DNA from: Neobacillus bataviensis LMG 21833
Lineage (GTDB): Bacteria; Bacillota; Bacilli; Bacillales; Cytobacillaceae
Direction of reading: 5' to 3'
DNA: 64,000 bases
NCBI RefSeq assembly: GCF_000307875.1
Contig: NZ_AJLS01000003.1
Span: forward strand, 17,205-81,204
Shown here: positions 1-7,907 of the stretch, one piece after another
Layout of the letters: each line of letters begins with the position of its first letter
Numbering within the stretch: the first letter of the stretch is position 1
The notes under the pieces: model-generated
What the model saw: the letters and a program-made list of their open reading frames with translations, nothing else
The model's database searches: none
What the model was told of the DNA's origin: nothing
Position numbers and translations under genes: made by a program

Positions 1-104
1 GCACATATCCACCAATCAGGCAAATTCAATGATTTTGCTGCTTTTAATATATTCATCATCCATTGGTCTTCCTTTATAAGCGAAATAATATTTTCCTCAT
101 TCAT
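1..104 (-). CDS. Nucleotidyltransferase family protein, N-terminal part (runs off window)
   Basis: A minus-strand reading frame opens at the ATG at 104-102 and runs off the window's left edge after about 34 codons. The visible start (MNEENIISLIKEDQWMM, then an ILKAAKSLNLPDWWI-type stretch) resembles the first helix of the NTP_transf_6 nucleotidyltransferase family, whose members have a conserved DWW/DCW-type motif there. An AGGAG lies about 13 bases upstream; an in-frame GTG directly before the ATG would be better spaced and may be the real start. Only the N-terminus is visible, so the catalytic residues cannot be checked. Confidence 0.55.
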   Translation of the reverse strand, partial: MNEENIISLIKEDQWMMNILKAAKSLNLPDWWIC

Positions 105-136
105 CACTGTAAAATTACTCCTTATCCAGGATCGGA

Positions 137-187
137 GCACAAAAAACGTCTGAGATAATAATTCAAGCGCGTTTGAAATTTTTGTGC
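137..187. repeat. Inverted repeat with 9-bp perfect arms (GCACAAAAA/TTTTTGTGC)
   Basis: GCACAAAAA at 137-145 pairs with TTTTTGTGC at 179-187. It lies between the 3' end of the isochorismatase-like gene and the start of the nucleotidyltransferase gene, so it may end transcription of the former on the minus strand. There is no separate T-tract beyond the stem, so terminator function is not certain. Confidence 0.4.
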
Positions 188-222
188 CCCATTTAATTTA
201 GTTCTATTGTTAAAACGAAATT

Positions 223-780
223 TTATCGGTATTTATTGTGTATAGGTGTAAACAAATCTTCATTTGTATTTCTAACAACTGAAAAGTTGTCTACATTATA
301 ATGTCCGTGAAGGATTTTATTGTGATGAAGAATGATTTGCTCAGCAGATAAGATTTCTGAATCGGATGTAGAATGTCCATCTCCAACTAATGTCACATCA
401 AAATGATTGATTGTTGCTGTCCGAACGGCCGAATCAACACAATGTTCTGTCTTGCATCCCATAATGACTAGATGTCCTATATTATTTTCATTTAAATAGG
501 CTCTTAATGGTGTGCCGTAAAATGAATTTGTTGCAGCTTTATCAAATATGACAGCAGTGGAGGGAACGCTTATATCCTGGTGTATCTGGAACCCAGGCCC
601 CTCCCCATTCGAAACATCTAAATCTCTAATAAAAATAATCTGCACTCTCTCATTTATCGCTTTTTCAATTACAGTATTAATGTTATTAATAATTTTTTCC
701 CTCTCAAATACCCCTTGTTCTGCACTATTACCTTCTATTAATTCCTGTTGAGCATCAATAATCAGTAAGGCATGTTTCAA
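223..780 (-). CDS. Isochorismatase-family cysteine hydrolase
   Basis: This 185-residue protein has the family's catalytic triad: Asp9 (LLIIDAQ), Lys81 (FDKAATNSF) and Cys114 (KTEHCVDS). The length is normal for single-domain isochorismatase-like hydrolases (YecD, nicotinamidase and related amidases). They cleave C-N or C-O bonds through a cysteine nucleophile; the substrate cannot be read from sequence. The start is a TTG at 780 with GGGGGAG five to six bases upstream; no in-frame ATG is as well placed. It appears monocistronic and lies upstream of the nucleotidyltransferase gene on the same strand. Confidence 0.85.
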   Translation of the reverse strand: MKHALLIIDAQQELIEGNSAEQGVFEREKIINNINTVIEKAINERVQIIFIRDLDVSNGEGPGFQIHQDISVPSTAVIFDKAATNSFYGTPLRAYLNENNIGHLVIMGCKTEHCVDSAVRTATINHFDVTLVGDGHSTSDSEILSAEQIILHHNKILHGHYNVDNFSVVRNTNEDLFTPIHNKYR

Positions 781-1004
781 TTAATCTCCCCCTTAAGCTA
801 GAAGCTATTTAAACAGTATTGAATATATTCGTAACAAGATTTCCAATTACCTTCTCTATAAACTATCTTTTTTATTTTGCGGATAACCCGATAGATTTAA
901 AGCCTTCATCAAAATTCTTTCCACCATTCCTTATCCTCTAATATGACGCCGTTCTCAGCGATATATGAAAGATTAACAGAACCGTGCTGGAGTTTTATTT
1001 CATT

Positions 1005-1553
1005 TTAAAAAAAAGAAATAAACTCTTCAATGCACTTTTCATCATCGGTACTTTTTTTCCTTGGAAGCTTTATATGGATGGTAGGGGTTACCTTAAAATC
1101 TTTATAACTTCCAGCATGGGCAGGATCGATCCCCAATTCTTTCCCTATTTCATCATCAATATAAACAAAGAAATCTGCCTTTTCTCCAAAGGTTTCTTTA
1201 ATATATGGGCGTATGTCCCTTTCTACATCATCTTCCCATTTATCCGCAATATAGGTATCTACCATTTGTTCTGTTTCATCGTCATAATAAACTAAAAACT
1301 GTGTATGAGTGTTCTTATCCCTTACCTTGGCAGCATATTCAAATTCAAAGTTTCCCATATTATCGTAGAGCGTGTCATATATCTCAAAATTTTCATTAAA
1401 TTTTTCTGCTAAATATTGCTTTGCCTGGATTTTTATCTTTTCTTCTTGATCTTTATCCGGCTTCATGCCTTGAACGAAGGAAAAGATTAAGATACCTATT
1501 CCAACTACAATTACACCCAGAATGCTCAGGAAAATTTTTAAAAACTTACTCAA
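1005..1553 (-). CDS. Hypothetical membrane-anchored protein (YfjL-like)
   Basis: The chosen start is the TTG at 1553, which has AGGAGGGG seven bases upstream; the longer frame upstream lacks a ribosome site. The product is about 182 residues: SKFLKIF, then one hydrophobic segment (roughly residues 4-28), then a charged extracytoplasmic domain rich in Asp, Glu and Lys. It looks like small Bacillus YfjL-type lipoprotein or membrane proteins of unknown role. It is expected to be held in the membrane with its C-terminal domain outside. There are no catalytic motifs. A strong hairpin at 1643-1678 separates it from the SRPBCC gene upstream. Confidence 0.6.
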   Translation of the reverse strand: MSKFLKIFLSILGVIVVGIGILIFSFVQGMKPDKDQEEKIKIQAKQYLAEKFNENFEIYDTLYDNMGNFEFEYAAKVRDKNTHTQFLVYYDDETEQMVDTYIADKWEDDVERDIRPYIKETFGEKADFFVYIDDEIGKELGIDPAHAGSYKDFKVTPTIHIKLPRKKSTDDEKCIEEFISFF

Positions 1554-1642
1554 ACCAGCCCCTCCTCTTAACAATTTTACCATAAAGACCCAATAAGGAG
1601 GCAATTCTAAATTATTAACCTTTTTTTCGGCGGTAGCTAAAC

Positions 1643-1678
1643 AAAATGGCGTGTGAATTATTATTCACACGCCATTTT
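1643..1678. terminator. Bidirectional intrinsic terminator
   Basis: AAAATGGCGTGTGAAT at 1643-1658 pairs perfectly with its complement at 1663-1678 around a 4-base loop. A and T runs at the stem ends make it usable on either strand. It follows the minus-strand VOC-SRPBCC gene pair, whose last gene ends at 1698. Confidence 0.85.
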
Positions 1679-1697
1679 ACCTAAGAAGAAAAAATCA

Positions 1698-2174
1698 TTA
1701 AGAGAGGCCTTCCATAGCTTGTATATACTTTTCATACCATTTTTTCCATTCTTCTTCCCGCCATTCAATGGTTTGGCCGTCCATTAGGGCCTTGATGACA
1801 TCAAGGCAAAGATGCCAGCCGGCAAGGTCTTTTGGGGTATGATTAGTGATTTTTTCGATTCTTTCATTCAAGACTAATTTACATCCTTCAGGTCCTTGAG
1901 TAATCTCAAAACGAATACTGTCCGCCCACCAATCAAATTCCAAGACGGAATACACGTTGAGATCTGTTATGGAAAGTTGCTCAAAGTTCCCATTGTGCAT
2001 GTCAAACTTCAGAAAGCCACCTTCACGAAGTTCACCTATTTGGAGTTCAGGGAACCATTTTACAAGTTTTTCATTGTCTGTTAGCCAAGACCATGTCTCT
2101 TCAATGGAATGGTTTAGTTGACGTTCGAATTGGGCGATGTACCCTTGTTCAACCTTTATAATGGAAGCAATCAT
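1698..2174 (-). CDS. SRPBCC (AHSA1-like) domain protein
   Basis: Counted from the ATG at 2174, which has GGGAGG nine bases upstream, the protein has about 158 residues. A longer frame to 2222 exists but has no ribosome site and would overlap the VOC gene. The order of an N-terminal strand (IEETWSWLTDN), a W-F-PE turn and a C-terminal amphipathic helix (GWHLCLDVIKALMDG) matches the activator-of-Hsp90-ATPase branch of the START/Bet v 1 fold, with a hydrophobic cavity for an unknown ligand. It lies 45 bases after the VOC gene, so the two are probably cotranscribed. In Bacillus such pairs are usually stress or detoxification genes of unknown substrate. Confidence 0.75.
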   Translation of the reverse strand: MIASIIKVEQGYIAQFERQLNHSIEETWSWLTDNEKLVKWFPELQIGELREGGFLKFDMHNGNFEQLSITDLNVYSVLEFDWWADSIRFEITQGPEGCKLVLNERIEKITNHTPKDLAGWHLCLDVIKALMDGQTIEWREEEWKKWYEKYIQAMEGLS

Positions 2175-2218
2175 TTTTCGTCCTCCCAAAATGACATTTC
2201 TTTTTATTTTAATACATT

Positions 2219-2617
2219 TCAATTAGGAAGCGTTAATTGCCATGAAACGCCAAACCGATCATTTAGCCAGCCAAACTTCTTACTGAAGCCGTAATTGCCT
2301 AATGGCATTAGGGCTTGTCCACCTTCGCTTAATTTCTGAAACAAATTGTCTATTTCTTCTTCTGAATCACAAGTAACATAGATAGAAAAAGAAGGTGTAA
2401 AGGAAAACTGATGTTTCACATTACTGTCAATGCAAAAAAATTCTTGCCCTTTTAAAGAGAAAGTAGCCTGAAACACGGTTCCTTCTTCACCTGCTTCATT
2501 TGCTCCATATCGAACAATACTTGTAATTTCAGAATCCTCGATGAGTGAAGTGTAATAACTCATTGCTTCTTCCGCCTTGCCATCTTGGAACATTAAAAAT
2601 GGGATAACCTTTTCCAT
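2219..2617 (-). CDS. VOC-superfamily (PhnB-like glyoxalase-fold) protein
   Basis: The 132-residue product opens with MEKVIPFLMFQDGKAEEAM, the usual start of PhnB/3-demethylubiquinone-methyltransferase-like VOC proteins, and ends with the family signature GWLNDRFGVSWQL. The start is Met at 2617, with GAGGAG ten bases upstream; an upstream Met lacks this spacing. VOC proteins bind a metal between paired beta-alpha-beta-beta-beta units; the role here is unknown. It is first in a two-gene unit with the SRPBCC gene. Confidence 0.8.
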   Translation of the reverse strand: MEKVIPFLMFQDGKAEEAMSYYTSLIEDSEITSIVRYGANEAGEEGTVFQATFSLKGQEFFCIDSNVKHQFSFTPSFSIYVTCDSEEEIDNLFQKLSEGGQALMPLGNYGFSKKFGWLNDRFGVSWQLTLPN

Positions 2618-2647
2618 ACTAATTCGACTCCTCCTCATTACTTATTA

Positions 2648-2803
2648 TTATAAGAATACCTTCAACATATGAATCGAATCAACTATTTGAGTTATCTTGT
2701 ATTCTCCAATAATAATGGATATGAAGATAAAAATCCCCATAGTAACTATTATTACCGCTATAAAGGCCAGTAATCGTACAATACTTGCTTTTATCTTTTT
2801 CAT
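2648..2803 (-). CDS. Small membrane protein, 51 residues, translationally coupled
   Basis: This short frame starts with an ATG that overlaps the TGA stop of the upstream gene (ATGA at 2803-2800), a typical coupling arrangement. The product begins MKKIKASIVRLL, then has a continuous hydrophobic segment (roughly residues 8-33, rich in Ile, Val and Phe), then a short polar tail. It therefore looks like a single-pass membrane peptide with positive residues inside. There is no strong independent ribosome site, consistent with coupling. No family is recognised. The junction and hydrophobic composition support a real gene, but there is no homology evidence. Confidence 0.5.
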   Translation of the reverse strand: MKKIKASIVRLLAFIAVIIVTMGIFIFISIIIGEYKITQIVDSIHMLKVFL

Positions 2804-3249
2804 AAGGTTATTTCCCAAAACTCACGATCTGCTAATACTAGATCATATGATGTTTTGATGTCCGCCCACTGAATACTTCGTTTATTCGTAATCAGCAGCT
2901 CTTCCTCACCATTCCAACAAGTAAAATAATCAACAAATCCGTTTGATTTAAGGGCTTCGTCTATATACGAATAGAGCAGTGCCATACACTTATCATCGGT
3001 TGCATTTCCCTTCAAACCATTTTTTAGATGAAGGAAATTAAAGCTGCAAGCTACTTGAAATTCAAATGAAAAATGCGGACTATAGGAAAATCTTGATTTG
3101 GATTTAGGATCGTAATTATCTTCAAAGGATAAATGCGCAAAATCCAATTCTGTCTCAAAAACATTTGGTTGTTCAGAAGACACGGGGTTTAAGCCAAATG
3201 AACCTGTAGACAATTCCTTGGGTGAAGCAATGTAAATGTATTGAGTCAA
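2800..3249 (-). CDS. Hypothetical protein, 149 residues
   Basis: The start is a TTG at 3249 with AAGGAGGG eight bases upstream. The protein begins TQYIYIASPKELSTGSFG and has no signal peptide, membrane segment or known catalytic motif. It contains several Trp, Phe and Tyr residues and a Cys-Trp pair near residue 110. It resembles uncharacterised soluble Bacillus proteins. Its stop codon overlaps the start of the 51-residue membrane protein, so the pair is probably made together; a soluble and membrane partner, or a toxin-immunity-like unit, are only guesses. Confidence 0.6.
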   Translation of the reverse strand: MTQYIYIASPKELSTGSFGLNPVSSEQPNVFETELDFAHLSFEDNYDPKSKSRFSYSPHFSFEFQVACSFNFLHLKNGLKGNATDDKCMALLYSYIDEALKSNGFVDYFTCWNGEEELLITNKRSIQWADIKTSYDLVLADREFWEITL

Positions 3250-3590
3250 GAGTACTTCCCTCCTTTATTACTGGCGAACAGTTGCAACGAATATCCACGT
3301 TTGTTCGGATTTAACATCTATTTTTAAAACATATAAAACTTCCCCAACTTTGATAGATAAAAGCCTCAATTAAATCTATTTTACAATATATTCCCATTGG
3401 AATTTAGTAAATTTAATAATATTACCATTATAGAAGGACTAATTTTTAAATATGATAAGGGTTCCTGTTAGTAAGAAAGTAGTATGATAGGGTGTCCAAT
3501 TAAAGGTAATTCTTAATAATGCCTCTTTTATTGATATAATAGATACATGTTTTAGAAAACACTTGAGGTGAAGATGAAATAGAAAAATTA
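3250..3590. other. Intergenic stretch, divergent promoters
   Basis: This AT-rich spacer lies between the minus-strand hypothetical gene and the plus-strand RNA methyltransferase gene. A TATAAT at 3535-3540 is a good plus-strand -10 box, with only a weak -35. A small hairpin (TGTTTT-AGA-AAAACA type) follows near 3549-3562. Nothing else is seen. Confidence 0.4.
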
Positions 3591-4562
3591 ATGATTGATC
3601 CCGCCATAGATATTAGTCCACAAAAAGGAACGACCTATATATATACTTATGCCTGCTCTGAGGATGAGCGCTCTTTATCTGCGTTGGAAATGCGCTCATT
3701 ATTTGGCGAAACGCCCCAATCTAACGTTCTGGAAAGCTTCGTAAAAATTGATCCGAGCCGAAGCCCTTTTATAAAAGAAAGAATTAGTTTGATATATGAA
3801 GCGGAAAGCCTGGACGATCTTTATCAGCAGGTGGAAGCTTTACAACTAAGCGGAGCAACATTTAAAGTCACTTATGTGAAAAATAATGGTCAGTCTAAAG
3901 CTGAAAACGAAGGATTCGAGAAACGGCGTGACATTGAACGAAAGATTGGATTACACGTCAACGGTATAGCAGATCTTCGTCACCCTGACCTATCATTTGG
4001 CGTCATGCATGTAAATGGAAGATGGGTATTTGGTGAGTATGTAAAAAGTGAGTCGGTTTGGTTTCGACATCAAAAGAAGCCAAATGGATACTCTACCGCA
4101 CTTAGCACACGTGTTGCTAGAGCGGTGGTGAATATCGCCATCCCCAAACCAAAAGGGATTAAGGCCATTGATCCTTGCTGCGGAATTGGAACTGTCCTAG
4201 TTGAAGCCCGATCAATGGGCATTGATATAGTTGGAAGCGATCGAAATCAACTGATTCTTCCAGGTGCACGAGAAAACATGGCACACTTTGGTCTTACAGG
4301 AGAAATAAACTTAGCAGATATTCGCGATATCACCAATCATTTTGATGTAGCCATTATTGATTTGCCTTATAATTTGTGTTCGGTAATCACCCCGGAAGAA
4401 CAGCTGGAAATGCTCCAAAGTGCACGTAGCTTTGCAGACAAAGTGGTGGTGGTGACCGTTGAACCCGTCGATGAAATCCTATTAAAAGCAGGCTTTTCGA
4501 TTATTGACCGGGGTGTTGCAAAAAAAGGGTTATTTATTCGAGAAGTGATTGTTTGTAATTAA
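3591..4562 (+). CDS. THUMP/UPF0020-type RNA (guanine-N2) methyltransferase
   Basis: A 323-residue protein with a C-terminal Rossmann methyltransferase: SAM loop DPCCGIG at residues 194-200, an acidic GSDRN motif near 215, and the catalytic DLPYN at 257-261, a variant of the (D/N)PPY signature of amino-group RNA methyltransferases. The N-terminal part (1-160) is probably a substrate-binding region of the Trm11/TrmG10 type. It is expected to methylate a guanine in tRNA or rRNA using SAM. The ATG at 3591 follows an in-frame stop, and the nearest GAGGTG lies about 20 bases away, so initiation looks weak. It is monocistronic and followed by a terminator. Confidence 0.8.
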   Translation: MIDPAIDISPQKGTTYIYTYACSEDERSLSALEMRSLFGETPQSNVLESFVKIDPSRSPFIKERISLIYEAESLDDLYQQVEALQLSGATFKVTYVKNNGQSKAENEGFEKRRDIERKIGLHVNGIADLRHPDLSFGVMHVNGRWVFGEYVKSESVWFRHQKKPNGYSTALSTRVARAVVNIAIPKPKGIKAIDPCCGIGTVLVEARSMGIDIVGSDRNQLILPGARENMAHFGLTGEINLADIRDITNHFDVAIIDLPYNLCSVITPEEQLEMLQSARSFADKVVVVTVEPVDEILLKAGFSIIDRGVAKKGLFIREVIVCN

Positions 4563-4690
4563 GCTGGGCTCCGGCCCCACTTGGAACCCATTCACAAATG
4601 TAAATCAAGCATAGTTTGTAGGCTAATTTGAATATCATTATTTTTTGAATGTTTATCATCTATTTCAACAATGAAATTTAACAAATCCTA

Positions 4691-4730
4691 AGCAAAAAAA
4701 TCCACAAAGGGGCTTGTGGATTTTTTTGCT
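4691..4730. terminator. Intrinsic terminator, 17-bp stem
   Basis: AGCAAAAAAATCCACAA at 4691-4707 pairs perfectly with 4714-4730 around a six-base loop. The 3' arm carries the T-tract. It follows the RNA methyltransferase gene by about 130 bases and could work on both strands. Confidence 0.85.
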
Positions 4731-5055
4731 TTGATTCCGGCTGGAATTGTCATTAAGGTTCATTCTTTAGTAAAGCAATCTAGAAAATAAGTATATCCAG
4801 ATAAAAAACCTGTACCTTTATTAAGGATTGTATTTGAATTTTTGTAGAACAGTTCACTTTTCATGACCATTATTAGGCTTTCTTAGTTCTGCAATCCTCG
4901 CCGGCAACCACTGCGAAACTTTGCCGCTCCAAATCAAGGAGTTGTACCTCGTAAGTATTAGGATAACGGGTTCACTTTACAGGTGCAAAAAAGCGAATCA
5001 CAAATGAAAACGCATTGGAATTTACGGACGAATTCTAATGCGCCTCTTCGTTGGT

Positions 5056-5207
5056 TTGAGCAACATGAAAAATGTCCTTCATTCGGGTTATGAAGGACAA
5101 AACTGGGTTGAGCAACGGGAAAAATGTCCTTCATTCAGGTTATGAAGGACAAAACCCGGTTGAGCAACATGAAAAATGTCTTTCATCCAAGTTATGAAGG
5201 ACAAATC
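5056..5207. repeat. Three tandem 52-bp repeats, each with a hairpin
   Basis: Units start at 5056, 5108 and 5160 with TTGAGCAAC and have an exact period of 52. Each holds a palindrome of the form GTCCTTCAT-N7-ATGAAGGAC; in the third unit one arm has a compensable C-to-T change. The copies differ by a few bases, mostly in loops. Confidence 0.9.
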
Positions 5208-5555
5208 TTTAATGTGATTTGTTCTGTGAATTCATTGGCGAAAAAATGTTAGAATAAAATCAGTGATTTGACCCGGTTTTTACAGTTTTGTACCCCACAA
5301 GTAAACCCGTTAGTATTAGTATGCATATTTTTAATGGTCATCAGTTTTATATTTTTCAGGTATAGTCATTACAATTCCTCCCATTAAATGTATCCTTTTC
5401 CATCGCACCACCACCAGGATTCTTTTTTCACAATCGTACTCCCTGCGAATCCTGCGGGGCTTTGACCAGATATAGGGGACATCCATCCCTGTCTAATGAC
5501 TCCAGGTGGTTTTCTTGGGCATAATACTGTTTATATACATTAGAGGTGGGATATT

Positions 5556-5741
5556 ATGAGGCTAAGAAATGGAGATTTTTATACTAATGTTTTTACCAAT
5601 AAGTTATATAGGCTAAATGAAGATGGCGATAGCAACTGGTACTTGAGTTTGCGTGATGAAGAAGGTTATCATGAAACAGAAAAGACCTCAGGGCGTGATA
5701 TGATTAGATTGGTAGAAGGTGGGTATAAAAAAAGCAATTAA
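5556..5741 (+). CDS. Small hypothetical protein, 61 residues
   Basis: The ATG at 5556 has AGAGGTGGG seven bases upstream. The product is polar and rich in Asn, Asp, Tyr and Glu, starting MRLRNGDFYTNVFTNKLYRL, with an alternating pattern that suggests a small beta-rich fold. There is no membrane segment and no recognised family. It could form a transcription unit with the next small gene, 137 bases downstream. Confidence 0.5.
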   Translation: MRLRNGDFYTNVFTNKLYRLNEDGDSNWYLSLRDEEGYHETEKTSGRDMIRLVEGGYKKSN

Positions 5742-5878
5742 AAAAACTACCCACTTCTGTCAGGGTACCTGTAATCAGATGCTTTTAGTGGAAAGTCGGT
5801 AAAACTTGAAACGATATAAGATATTCCAAGGTAAAAGTCCACTTTATGTCGAATATAACAGCTAAAGGGGATGGCCCA

Positions 5879-6088
5879 ATGAATAAAGTTGATTTATTAA
5901 AAAAATTATTAAATGGTAGTCGAGGTAATATGTTTTCATTAGAGATTCCTACTACAAAAGAAGATGAAAAAGTGATTCAAGAATTGGTTAAAGTTTTAGA
6001 AACAGAACAAAAAATTAAATTGAGAGAATATGTACAGAGAGAATACTCAGTTTATTTACATGGAATTATTAAGTATGCATCCGAATAA
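5879..6088 (+). CDS. Small hypothetical protein, 69 residues
   Basis: The start is set at the ATG at 5879 because AAAGGGG sits eight bases before it; an upstream ATG at 5846 has no such site. The product starts MNKVDLLKKLLNGSRGNMF and is probably helical, with charged amphipathic segments. No family is recognised. Its stop codon lies inside the loop of an intrinsic terminator, which supports a genuine, short, independently ended gene. Confidence 0.55.
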   Translation: MNKVDLLKKLLNGSRGNMFSLEIPTTKEDEKVIQELVKVLETEQKIKLREYVQREYSVYLHGIIKYASE

Positions 6089-6106
6089 TCGGATGCTTAT
6101 TTTTTT
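6077..6106 (+). terminator. Intrinsic terminator overlapping a stop codon
   Basis: GCATCCGA at 6077-6084 pairs with TCGGATGC at 6089-6096, loop ATAA, followed by TTATTTTTTT. The TAA stop of the 69-residue protein is within the loop. Confidence 0.85.
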
Positions 6107-6264
6107 GGGGATAAGCAGCATAAGTAATCCCATTTCATCCATAATTAAATTCTTATACAGTTTCTCTACAAAAGCACTTTTAAAATTTTTATTCAAAGAT
6201 AATTAGGAGAATTTTTGATTATGTGATACACTTTGTTTACCATTTTATTTACTTGTTTATATGT

Positions 6265-6303
6265 GCCCCACTCAATCGTGAGTGGGGCTCCTGTTTTAAT
6301 TTT
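6265..6303 (+). terminator. Hairpin with 10-bp stem, possible plus-strand terminator
   Basis: GCCCCACTCA at 6265-6274 pairs with TGAGTGGGGC at 6279-6288, loop ATCG, followed by TCCTGTTTTAATTTT. It lies 160 bases beyond the previous terminator and could be a backup, or an antiterminal structure facing the cold-shock gene. Confidence 0.5.
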
Positions 6304-6311
6304 AAAAATAA

Positions 6312-6339
6312 AAAGCAGACTCTATGAAGAGTCTGCTTT
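6312..6339. terminator. Intrinsic terminator of the cold-shock gene
   Basis: AAAGCAGACTC at 6312-6322 pairs with GAGTCTGCTTT at 6329-6339. Read on the minus strand it is followed by TTATTTTTAAAA, suiting the cold-shock gene ending at 6355. Confidence 0.85.
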
Positions 6340-6354
6340 ATTTTGTGCTTGTTA

Positions 6355-6555
6355 TTAAGCTTTACGCACGTTAGCTGCTTGAGCTCCACGTTGACCTTGC
6401 TCAACGTCAAAAGTAACGTCTTGACCTTCATCTAAAGATTTGAAACCTTCGCCTTGGATCGCTGAGAAATGAACGAATACGTCTTCTCCGCCTTCACGCT
6501 CGATGAATCCGAAACCTTTTTCTGCGTTAAACCATTTTACTTTACCTTGTTCCAT
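6355..6555 (-). CDS. cspD: Cold-shock protein (CspD/CspB-like)
   Basis: The 66-residue protein is a single cold-shock domain: [20 protein letters not shown] with RNP1 (KGFGFI, residues 13-18) and RNP2 (VFVHF, 26-30). It binds single-stranded nucleic acid as an RNA chaperone in the cytoplasm. The start is the ATG at 6555, preceded by CAGGAGGAAACAAA; the longer frame upstream is leader. It is monocistronic, with its own promoter, a leader of about 113 bases and a terminator. The C-terminal [10 protein letters not shown] is typical of the Bacillus CspB/CspD group. The exact paralog name is inferred. Confidence 0.9.
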   Translation of the reverse strand: MEQGKVKWFNAEKGFGFIEREGGEDVFVHFSAIQGEGFKSLDEGQDVTFDVEQGQRGAQAANVRKA

Positions 6556-6570
6556 TTTGTTTCCTCCTGC

Positions 6571-6587
6571 TGTGTGCTTTGCACACA
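6571..6587 (-). promoter_or_regulatory. Hairpin beside the ribosome site in the csp leader
   Basis: TGTGTGC-TTT-GCACACA is a perfect 7-bp hairpin ending four bases before the CAGGAGG site of the cold-shock gene. In csp leaders, structure next to the ribosome site commonly tunes translation with temperature; that role is inferred here. Confidence 0.5.
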
Positions 6588-6675
6588 TATGTTACTATCC
6601 TTGCACTCAGTGATCATCAAGACGAAAGGCAAATCCTACACTATCCTTTACACCGAACAAAAATAATTCTTCTAA

Positions 6676-6704
6676 AGTGTAACATTTTCCAATAGCATTT
6701 GCAA
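6676..6704 (-). promoter_or_regulatory. Sigma-A promoter of the cold-shock gene
   Basis: Minus-strand TTGCAA (6704-6699), 17-base spacer, TACACT (6681-6676). The predicted start near 6669 gives a leader of about 113 bases, the length usual for csp genes. Confidence 0.7.
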
Positions 6705-6749
6705 GGAGACCTATGAAACCGGTAAAATCAAGCAAAACCTTCGCTTCAC

Positions 6750-7907
6750 CTAAATGGTTTGAGCAAGTCTCCAAATAGCGAATTCTTGGTTTTTGTGTTT
6801 TTCGGCTGCCGTCAGGGCTCCGTTAGCGGTTTCCATGATGAGATCATAGATTTCTTGACCAATTTCATCAATCGTGTTTACACCCTCAATGATTTTCCCC
6901 GCATTCACATCAATATGCTCTGACATAATTTCGTAGAGTCTTGGGTTCGTTCCAACTTTAATGACAGGGACGATGGGGGAACCTGTCGGTGAGCCCTTGC
7001 CGGTGGAAAACAGGACGATTTGAGCCCCGCCCGCGGCAAGTCCGGCTACCGATTCCACATCATATCCCGGCGTATCCATAAAAACAAACCCTTTTTCTGT
7101 CGGCTTATCCGCATAGGCGACCACTTCCATCAACGTGGAATTTCCGCCCTTTTTAATACAGCCTAATGATTTTTCCTCAAGTGTCGTCAGCCCGCCCGCC
7201 ATATTTCCTGGAGTTGGATTGGCAGACCGGATATCTTCACCCGTTTCGCGAATTCTTTCTTCATATTCCTTCACAATTTTTAAAAATGCTTCGCCTACTG
7301 CTGGACTTACGGCCCGGTTAGCCAAAATATGCTCGGCCCCTATTGCTTCCGTTGTCTCTGCTAAAATACTCGTGCCGCCATCTCTGACAATCGCATCGGA
7401 ACAGGATCCAATCGCGGGATTTGCCGTGATTCCTGACCAGGCATCCGATCCGCCGCACTCAAGGCCAATCATTAATTCGGTCACATCTGCAGTTTCTGTC
7501 TTTTGCCCCTTACTCCGCTCGACCGCCTTTTCCAGCCAATGCTTTCCTTCTTTCAGCACGTCCGTGATGGATTTATCCTTCTGAAAGGTAATCGCATGAA
7601 CATAACAACCTTCTTCACTCAGAACATCTACTATCTTCTCAGCTGGGTCATCATCGCCCATCCCTAAAAATAGGGCAGCACTGACATTTGGATGGCCTGC
7701 TGTTCCTTTCAGCGTCCTGATTGTCTGTTCTAAATCCTCTGGATATTGTGCTTTTCCCGCTTGATGTGCAACCGGAATAACCCCAGGCACAAGCTGAGCT
7801 ATCTTTTTCGTCAGGCTGGCCAATTCCCCCACCGTATTAATGACAATGACATGGTTTCTGACTCCGATGCTTCCATTCGGTCTCCGATACCCTTCAAATA
7901 TTTTCAT
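6750..7907 (-). CDS. UxaA-family sugar-acid dehydratase, large subunit with intact CGGSD motif
   Basis: The 385-residue protein belongs to the altronate/galactarate dehydratase (UxaA/GarD) C-terminal family: FEGYRRPNGSIGVRN at 4-18, the signature ECGGSDAWSG near 150-159 with NPAIG following, ETTEAIGAEH near 184, and the C-terminal MDTPG and STGKGSPTG loops. These enzymes dehydrate aldonic or aldaric acids to 2-keto-3-deoxy acids using a divalent metal. The family's N-terminal motifs (HxxGC and GLGCE) are degenerate: AHQAGKA and LGMGDDD. It starts at an ATG that overlaps the SAF gene's stop (ATGA), so the two are translationally coupled. Confidence 0.8.
   Translation of the reverse strand: MKIFEGYRRPNGSIGVRNHVIVINTVGELASLTKKIAQLVPGVIPVAHQAGKAQYPEDLEQTIRTLKGTAGHPNVSAALFLGMGDDDPAEKIVDVLSEEGCYVHAITFQKDKSITDVLKEGKHWLEKAVERSKGQKTETADVTELMIGLECGGSDAWSGITANPAIGSCSDAIVRDGGTSILAETTEAIGAEHILANRAVSPAVGEAFLKIVKEYEERIRETGEDIRSANPTPGNMAGGLTTLEEKSLGCIKKGGNSTLMEVVAYADKPTEKGFVFMDTPGYDVESVAGLAAGGAQIVLFSTGKGSPTGSPIVPVIKVGTNPRLYEIMSEHIDVNAGKIIEGVNTIDEIGQEIYDLIMETANGALTAAEKHKNQEFAIWRLAQTI

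Larger units (their letters stand above)
4563..5555. other. Long noncoding spacer with terminator and tandem repeats
   Basis: No convincing gene is seen in these 993 bases. The spacer holds a strong terminator (4691-4730), a GCATT...AATGC inverted repeat near 5010-5042, three 52-bp tandem repeats (5056-5207), and a C-rich stretch at 5400-5520. Confidence 0.5.

Noticed and set aside
909..1002. Minus-strand fragment reading HGSVNLSYIAENGVILEDKEWW and ending in TGA
   Set aside because: It looks protein-like but has no start, no ribosome site and no recognised family; it may be a gene remnant, but support is too weak.
5056..5207. Tandem repeats considered as a CRISPR array
   Set aside because: Unit and interunit sequences are both conserved with an exact 52-bp period, with no variable spacers and no cas genes nearby.
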